In this document: in pieces, positions 57,625 to 64,000 of the stretch
Position numbering within the stretch: position 1 is the first letter of the stretch
Layout of the letters: the number at the start of each line of letters is the position of its first letter
From: Nematostella vectensis
Taxonomy: Eukaryota; Cnidaria; Anthozoa; Actiniaria; Edwardsiidae
Length of the DNA: 64,000 nt
Assembly (NCBI RefSeq): GCF_932526225.1
Contig: NC_064047.1
Location: 8,297,994 to 8,361,993 of the forward strand
Direction of reading: 5' to 3'
Notes under the pieces: model-generated
What the model was told of the DNA's origin: nothing
The model's input: only the letters and a program-made list of their open reading frames with translations
The model's database searches: none
Position numbers and translations under genes: made by a program

Positions 57625-60600
57625 GTACTTTTAAAACTCTTAAAGTATTCAGAAAAACGTCCTTTGTGGATGCACAAAAAAGCTTAAAGTTCTGCCATTA
57701 GATTTGACCGAAAAAACATTTTCTGGGAAGTTAAATTTCTTATAGGGATTTAAACTAGTTATCTTTTATGATTGAATGAAGGATTCAAGTCTTTAAAGAA
57801 TGTCGATCAACCATTACTATGATATTGCCGTTTATCATTTAAAATACAGCGATTGCAAGCAAACTTCAAAATAATAATCTAAGAATAAAGCCTGATAGGT
57901 TATAGACTATATTAGATTGAAAAAATCTTGGTTTACTTGCTTGAATTTGCCGATGGAAATGGATGCTTTGTGTAAATCGCCATTGAGCGGGAGCATCAAA
58001 AAAGGGCCCTCGAATGGTCCCCCGAAATTTCGATGTGCTCAGTTTTCGGCCAATGCTCGCATGCTCGCGCAATTTTTCTCCGCGGTGCTCGCATTGTATT
58101 TTTCGATGTGCTAGCTGCTCGATTTATTCAATAACTAAAAATCCTCGGTCTCGCATTAAAAACGGGGTGCTTGCAAGCTCGCAAGTGCTCGCCAAAGACT
58201 ATTCGGGGGCCATTAAAAATGGTGGCGTGATTGGCCTTCTTTTTAATGTGTGGGGTGTTTTTCGTTAACAAAGCAGATTCAGAAAGTCTCCTTGAAGATG
58301 ACGGTAAAAGTGCTACGGACAAGATTGTGGAGATAAACCAAGGTAAACCTCTCTGCGGGACAGAGCAAAAATATGGTAGGTTTTCCCAAAATAAGGTCTG
58401 GTTAGGTTTGGTAAGCTTGAATTTTTGCATAGAGGTTTCTTATGTTATGTAAACCAACATATCAAAAAGTATTTGTTTTTCTAATGGATTCGTCTTCGAG
58501 ATATGAGGCTTGAAGTGCAATTTTCAAATGTTTAAAGTATGAATTCTCCTAATTTTTGAGAGAAGTCGGGCTCTGATTAGAAATTAAGCCAACTTTCCTC
58601 GCTAATATCTAAATTTCAAATCTTCAAAATTTCTTTGAAATTTGGAATTAAGCTTTTGGTCAGAGGAACTCCTTGTATGCGAAATCTTGAGCTTATATAT
58701 TGAGAATTGGAAAATTTCATGCCATTTTTTTCCTCTGTCTCTCTGCGGTAATTGGTACAAAAGTTGAGGTGAATAAAAAAGATATTAATAATTCTATACC
58801 GAGAAGGGGGAAGCTCAAGAAAAGAAAAAGGCCCAATTATATAGCGGTTCCCTTACTCTACTCAGAGCCGTAGCAGGCCACGTGAGATTAGGCGGACCCC
58901 TGCTACTACGCCCCTATGGTTTTGACCTTCTCAAAAGTAATGTTCATGAAGGATAATGTACGGGAGACAACCTTTCCAAATCGTGAAATTTAATTTTCCT
59001 GTTCTCGCTCTGTGGCCCCCAGTCCATTTTGAACCATTGTTATTAATGGCAGAGGCAAAATAAATCTCTATAAAGAAGAATATGCATTGCTAAAATGATC
59101 GGCAAATACGAAGCATATTTTCTCAATCAATCATTTCACAAACGTTTAAACGCTTAAGATCTACACCGAAGAAGCTTAAGCAAAAAATACATAATAAAGT
59201 CAAGGCCCATTCATATCTCTAAGAGTAACTGGTCGTCTGCAACCAGCTTGATCTATATCCATCCATCCAGTTATAGATAACGATAGATAAACATTTCTAG
59301 ATGTTTTTGTCTCCTTTGCAGCCGTCCACGTCAGTCGCAAAAGCGCCATTTTTTAGCGCTTTCATTTAGAAATCCGACGCCCCCTGTGTACCCCCTCGCC
59401 CTGGATCCGCCATTATCTAACTATTGATATTTCCTTTCAAGCTAAAGACAAGGATCTGTTCGAGGGCGATATCGTGGTCACGGACCATGATGACGTGGAC
59501 CAGAGAGAGCAAGGAGATGTGGATGGACCGCTGGCCAAGAAATACACGCGCAATGCACGCCGGTCGCGTTTAACCATATGGAAGACCAAGGTTATTCCAT
59601 TCGAAGTCGTACCAGAGCTAGGTACTTTGATAACCTGATAACCTTCACATGCTTTACATGCGCTTAAAGTCCGTAGATCCGACTTGTGTGCCAATGTTAT
59701 TTTTGTTTTAAATATTTTAAAACTCTCATTTTTAAAATACAACCTTCCCTGCAAAACAAGGACCCGCGGTATAAAAGCGCAGACCTTCTCCAAGTCGTCA
59801 TTCCCACTAGACCACGTCAAGTGCAGAGCTCCGTAAAAATCGAAAAAGCAGAGCCGCAGATCGACTTTGGTCATTTCTAAATAAAAAATATATATATTTT
59901 GTACACACAAGGAAATAATGGACTCTGATTCAAGCGGATTCATATTTGATTATCACATCTCGTTTGCATTAGGACTACGCGTAACCTACGTAACCATACG
60001 TCTGGCAGGTCGGATCAATGGACTTTGAAAGCGAACAGGATTTCAAAGATTTCTAATTGTCAATATAATGTTCTGCTCAAATTTATTATCGGTTATTATC
60101 ATTGATTAATTACAGTACTTTCATTACTTACAGTGTATCTTCGGTAATTTCAAACTGCTAAACCACTTTTTGGCTTCCTTCATTCAAAGTAACGGAAATA
60201 CATTGCTGCTTTTTGATTGGTCAGCGCTGCGGAGATTGGCGTGATTAGTAGCCATTTCAGTGTTGGCTAATGGAAACGCTTCAAAGATTTAAAAAAAAAT
60301 GGCGAAAGCAAGAAGACAATATAGATATTGGGATTCGTTGGCGAGAGTTCGCAGAATAATTAAAACCGCAGCAATCGCTGATAAGCTTTTCTACCTTTTT
60401 TTTTATCGATTAGACACAGAAAAATCTGAGCATGAAGTTACCATTAGTGGTTTCGAATAGGCAATTCCAGATATAAGTGCGCGCGCTCGTTTTCATTCAA
60501 TGCCGAGGCCAACTACCACAACTACCACTTGTATAGTTTGGTCGACAAATCTACCACATTAACCAACATGCCGTGCGCGCGTGCTATATAGATGTAATAG

Positions 60601-63600
60601 CCTATTGGTTAGCTGAGCTTTTAACGGCTTTTATAAACGTTGCACGTCTAAACGATGAAAACTCTGATCTGTTGTTATTTTAAGCCGGTGTATCGAACAT
60701 CGGCGCGGCAATCGAGGAGTTCAATAAACACACGTGCATTCGCTGGGTACCGCGTACAACAGAAGCAAACTGGGTCAAGATTGTCAAAGAAACAGGGTAA
60801 GAGACATTGTTTTATTTCTCAGCCGTATAGTGAGATTCTTAGTTCCACCTTTGTGTACCAAGGACTATATGCATAGCATTGTGTCCGTCGTGTACAGCTA
60901 TACTGGTTCGGAAGGTACAACAGAGCTACTCCAAGTCAAGTACCCCCTTGAGCAGGCCCGTACCCAGGAGGGGTGCAGGGGGTGCGTTCGCAGCCCCCCT
61001 CCCACAACGGCGGAAAGTCCGGTTCACAATTGACGTACATTGTAGACAAAACAAAAAAAGGCATTCTAGATCACTTTGATATGTCAAAAATCTTAAAGTT
61101 ATTAAAGTTATAGTTAAATCTTAAACCCTTTTTGTTCTTTCGGTGGTGGTCAGATTTATATCAGAAAACTCCCCCCCTGCCCCTGAAAAAATAGGTCCCC
61201 TTTTCGGAATTCGCACCTCCCCAAGAAAAATTCTGGGTACGGGCCTGTTTAGTGTATTGTTGCTAAGTAATGTTACTGGGGGTGTTCACTGCCAGAGTGT
61301 TTATTGCATCCCTAGTGCTTTTTAACGTCCCTTCCATTAAGATTAGTGTAGTGCAGCTTTGAAGAGACGGGACCTCTGGTTTAGTTTCCTTATCCAGGAA
61401 GACTGGAAATACGGGAGAATAACTTCAACTCATTTGTGACACAAATTCAAATCAAGGCAGTTTGAGCCAGGATTCGAACCTAGGCCACAGTGGAGAGAAG
61501 CCGAAGCGCTAACACACTAGGCCACCCGTGTTATAGTTTACCAAGGACTGTAATTATTGGAGGGGGGCACAATACATAAACATTAAGAAAACAATAGGGG
61601 GCACAGCCACGCCCCTACTGGTCATTTTCTTATACTTTTTGAAAATATTGGGGGGGGGGCGTGCCCCCCGTTGCCCCACCCCCTGCTACGGCCTTGTGGA
61701 ATGTATGTTCGAGAACAGGTACATTCATGACTTTGTTGTTATCTCTTATCTGTAGCTGCTGGTCGTTAGTTGGAAAAAGTTATTGGTCCGCAGGATTCCA
61801 GCAGTTATCGCTAGGAGACGGGTGTCACAACAAAGGGACCATTATGCACGAAATGATGCACGCCTCCGGTTTTTGGCACGAGCAGTCCAGACCCGACAGG
61901 AACAACTACGTGGAGGTTATGTGGGAAAATATAGCGGAAGGTGAGTGTGGAAAGGATGACATTTAACAAGTGGACAATTGAACCTATTTAAAGAGATGTG
62001 TTATTATAAACATTATCTTGCAAAAGAAACAGACAACAGGGTGGTTTGAAAGTGGAAATTTTAGTATGAATAGAATGACCAATGATGAAATGCACCTAGC
62101 TTTAATCATTATGAAATTCAATCCATCCTGTACCACGAACGGCTTCATTCTATAAGGAAACGATAAAACAATATATGGATAACAAAGTTTTTTTTCTCAT
62201 TTCTCATATTCTAAGATATTTCAATGTTCCAATTGAAACAAAAACACAGCACAATGCATGTAGGGTCCAGAGTATTGGAATCGATGCGTTTTGTTCCGTT
62301 GCCCTAAAAGTTTGTTTAAAACGTTTGTTTAGGGAAATCCCACAACTTCAACAAGTACGACCGAGGGCAAATAGACGACTTGAACGCTAACTACGACTTC
62401 TCCAGCCTGATGCATTATGGGTCGTTCAGCTTCAGCAAAAATGGGAAGCGAACCATCCAGGCGGTCGGCGATCCCACGAAGGGTCTCGGTCAGAGGGATG
62501 GGTTCAGCGTCAACGATATTTTCGAGTTGAACGCTTTGTACGACTGCAAAGGTACGTTAAACGTTAGCTGTGAAGTTATTGATTGCTTGCTCTGGAGCCA
62601 GTTTTTTTTTTCTTTGTTCTTTTGTTTACATTTCCCCTTTTAACCCTTGGTGTGTAATGGAGTAACTGGGGATTCGTTTGTTTATAGTTGCCCTGTTTAA
62701 GAATGTGGATCAATTACTCCACCGGCATTTTTTACAATCAAATAAAATAACAGCTGTAAATTAGCATAAAACTTCAAAATAACAACCCAAGATTAAAGCC
62801 TAATTTTATATCAACGGAATTTGATTAGAAGTTTTTCATCCACTTGCTTGAATAAGCCTATGGAAATGGATTCTCTGGGTGACTTGGCATTGAGCAGAAG
62901 CGTACAATGACGACGTGATGGGTCTTAACCCTCAATATGTTCTTCAGGCCCTTCCGGCGGATGGAGTAACTGGGGAACATTTAGCCCATGCAGTCCCGCC
63001 TGCAAAAAGAATAGACAACGCTTCTGCACCGCCGAAGACAGGGAGACCAAGTGTCCGGGGGCAAATGTATATGGGATAGGGACTGAGGAAATTCAATGCG
63101 ATAACAAAGAATGCTACGGTAATGTATATGCTAATCATTAAACACTTAGGTCATCGAATAACCTTTCACTCAATCTTATATGGCATGCACCGTGTTTAAA
63201 AAAAATATATTGCGTATATGGAAGCAGACCTCCAGACCCTCAGTCATCGGTATTTACATCATGACAATAATTTATGTTTTCAGCACCGGTTGACGGACAC
63301 TGGGGTCGCTGGTCATCATGGGGCGCTTGCAGTAAGACATGTGGATACGGACAACACACGAGAACGAGGCTATGCGACGATCCGAAACCGCAAAATGGCG
63401 GGAAAGCGTGTCCCGGAAACTCCAAACAGTCACAATCGTGCAAACAACACACATGTGGACTTGGTAAATACCGCTATCTTTCAAGTTATTAACAGTTTTT
63501 GCCTTGCATTAAAATAATGTAAACAATAACAAGAATGCATTGAAGAAATCTCGAAATTAGGGACAACAAACAAACGTAAAAATATCTATTCAGGTCCAGA

Positions 63601-63728
63601 TGACTGTGAGTTTGAGCTTGGAATGTGCAACTGGACCCAGACTGTTAACGGTTATCAATGGATACGAAAATCGTTCTCTACTCCTAGCTCCAACACGGGA
63701 CCATCAGGCGATCACTCTACTGGCCAAG
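57546..63728 (+). CDS. Astacin metalloprotease with TSP1 and MAM domains (partial)
   Basis: Nine exons seen (57546-57624, 58277-58342, 59442-59621, 60685-60796, 61756-61940, 62333-62551, 62948-63118, 63284-63463, 63594-63728), almost all joined in phase 1; the gene continues past the right edge. Order: signal peptide 1-16; prodomain with LFEGDIV, whose D58 is the expected aspartate switch; catalytic domain with zinc motif H177-E178-x-x-H181-x5-H187 in HEMMHASGFWHEQ and Met-turn SLMHY at 232-236; TSP1 repeat 1 (exon 7), TSP1 repeat 2 (exon 8), MAM start (exon 9). Secreted zinc endopeptidases of this kind act on matrix or are packaged in secretory cells and cnidocytes; which applies here is unknown. 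Confidence 0.9.
57795..58247. mobile_element. TTAAAGAATG/GGCCTT element with nested insert
   Basis: Left end TTTAAAGAATGTCGATCAACC, right end GTGGCGTGATTGGCCTTC. The element is split at about 58004-58213 by a second element with ends GGCCCTCGAATGGTCCCCCGAA and ATTCGGGGGCCATT. Confidence 0.6.
58277..58342 (+). CDS. Astacin exon 2 (prodomain), tandem acceptor
   Basis: Encodes SESLLEDDGKSATDKIVE. The acceptor is a NAGNAG site (AACAAAGCAG), so starts at 58274 or 58277 are both in frame and differ by one Ala/Asp codon arrangement. Confidence 0.72.
59442..59621 (+). CDS. Astacin exon 3 (prodomain to mature N-terminus)
   Basis: AKDKDLFEGDIVV with the FxGD latency motif, a basic NARRSRL stretch likely near the maturation cleavage, then IWKTKVIPFEV, the first strand of the protease. 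Confidence 0.88.
60685..60796 (+). CDS. Astacin exon 4
   Basis: VSNIGAAIEEFNKHTCIRW then VPRTTEANWVKIV: the conserved first helix and first Cys of astacins. Acceptor TTTTAAG, donor ACAGG/GTAAGA. Confidence 0.88.
60953..61247. mobile_element. CAGGCCCGTACCCAG MITE in astacin intron 4
   Basis: CAGGCCCGTACCCAGGAGG at the left pairs with TTCTGGGTACGGGCCTG at the right; interior non-coding. Confidence 0.75.
61290..61530 (-). mobile_element. tRNA-derived SINE fragment
   Basis: The minus strand begins GGGTGGCCTAGTGTGTTAGCG (box A-like) and about 45 nt later GTTCGAATCCTGGCTC (box B), then a tail shared with 39370-39470. Promoter boxes in this order are typical of tRNA-derived SINEs; it is not a functional tRNA. 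Confidence 0.6.
61548..61698. mobile_element. GC-run MITE in astacin intron 4
   Basis: Opposite orientation: starts GGAGGGGGGCACAATACA, includes GGGCACAGCCACGCCCCTACTGG and ends CCCCCTGCTACGGCCTTG. Confidence 0.6.
61756..61940 (+). CDS. Astacin exon 5 (zinc site)
   Basis: CWSLVGKSYWSAGFQ, LGDGCHNKGTIMHEMMH and WHEQSRPDRNNYVEV: complete zinc-binding consensus with the catalytic Glu. The usual DRD is DRN here. Confidence 0.95.
62333..62551 (+). CDS. Astacin exon 6 (Met-turn)
   Basis: KSHNFNKYDRGQIDDLN, YDFSSLMHYGSFSFS and GLGQRDGFSVNDIFELN, closing at LYDC; standard C-terminal half of the protease domain. Confidence 0.93.
62690..62945. mobile_element. TTAAGAATG element in astacin intron 6
   Basis: Shares GTGGATCAATTACTCC, GATTAAAGCCT and TTGCTTGAATAAGCCTATGGAAATGG with 57795. 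Its right end lies next to the acceptor of exon 7. Confidence 0.55.
62948..63118 (+). CDS. Astacin exon 7 (TSP1 repeat 1)
   Basis: GGWSNWGTFSPCSPAC then QRFCTAEDRETKCPG and CDNKEC: six Cys, WxxW and a diverged CSxxC core. One domain, one exon, phase 1 both sides. Confidence 0.88.
63284..63463 (+). CDS. Astacin exon 8 (TSP1 repeat 2)
   Basis: GHWGRWSSWGACSKTCGYG, RTRLCDDPKPQNGGKACPG, CKQHTC: canonical TSP1 with WxxWxxW for C-mannosylation and CSxTCG. A phase 1-1 exon, suited to shuffling. Confidence 0.93.
63594..63728 (+). CDS. Astacin exon 9 (MAM domain start)
   Basis: DDCEFELGMCNWTQTVNG, YQWIRKSFS and TGPSGDHSTGQ match the first third of a MAM domain. The donor at 63729 is the first of several copies made by a 34-bp array; the true donor is not certain. 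Confidence 0.82.
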
Positions 63729-63898
63729 GTAGGACCATCAGGCGATCACTCTACTGGCCAAGGTAGGACCATCAGGCGATCACTCTACTGGCCAAGGAAG
63801 GACCATCAGGCGATCACTCTACTGGCCAAGGTAGGACCATCAGGCGATCACTCTACTGGCCAAGGTAGGACCATCAGGCGATCATTGAACTAGCCAAG
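63696..63898. repeat. Exon-9 donor minisatellite, astacin gene
   Basis: 34-bp unit GTAGGACCATCAGGCGATC plus ACTCTACTGGCCAAG repeated after the exon end. Possible donors at 63729, 63763, 63831 and 63865; the unit at 63797 reads GAAGG and is broken. The last copy decays into unique sequence. Confidence 0.9.
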
Positions 63899-64000
63899 GC
63901 ATTGCAAGAAAAGCGGACATAGTCAAGCGTACATAAACGAAACTCCGTAGCTGGCAACAAAAGCTATATTGTTTAAATTTTTAATTATCTTAGTATCAAA

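Noticed and set aside
61455-61530. Functional tRNA gene
   Set aside because: Box A and B are recognisable but the cloverleaf stems do not form and the unit continues into a SINE tail.

Overview
The window looks like anthozoan cnidarian genomic DNA, probably Nematostella or a close relative. That assignment is an inference from gene families, small phase-conserved exons with GT/AG introns, and dense short inverted-repeat elements and minisatellites; no database search was possible. There are no bacterial operons, no CRISPR array and no intact transposase.

Layout. (1) 1137-13144, minus strand: a complete nine-exon secreted heme peroxidase (728 residues). Its introns hold a 63-bp CAT-rich array, a 1.47-kb array of 23-bp units and a 2.9-kb array of 42-bp units. 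(2) 14442-53372: a large tandem segmental duplication. Each copy carries an 11-exon, minus-strand laccase-like multicopper oxidase (MCO) with a C-terminal transmembrane anchor. Copy B (42409-51823) is intact, 739 residues. Copy A (19020-34873) has a 5-nt deletion that destroys the third copper motif, and its leader exon is present three times. (3) 53373-57480: intergenic DNA with a 36-bp array, two strong hairpins and short elements. (4) 57546 to the right edge, plus strand: an astacin metalloprotease with prodomain, catalytic domain, two TSP1 repeats and the start of a MAM domain; it runs off the window.

The most unusual signal is a recurrent architecture: minisatellites whose repeat unit straddles an exon end and the adjoining 5' splice site, so the intron opens with several extra copies of the exon tail plus donor. 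It occurs at MCO exons 2, 3, 6 and 8 in both paralogues, with different copy numbers, and independently at the MAM exon of the astacin gene.

All three gene types encode secreted or surface enzymes (H2O2-dependent oxidation, copper-dependent oxidation, matrix proteolysis). A shared role in extracellular matrix or surface chemistry is possible, but nothing in the sequence proves it.
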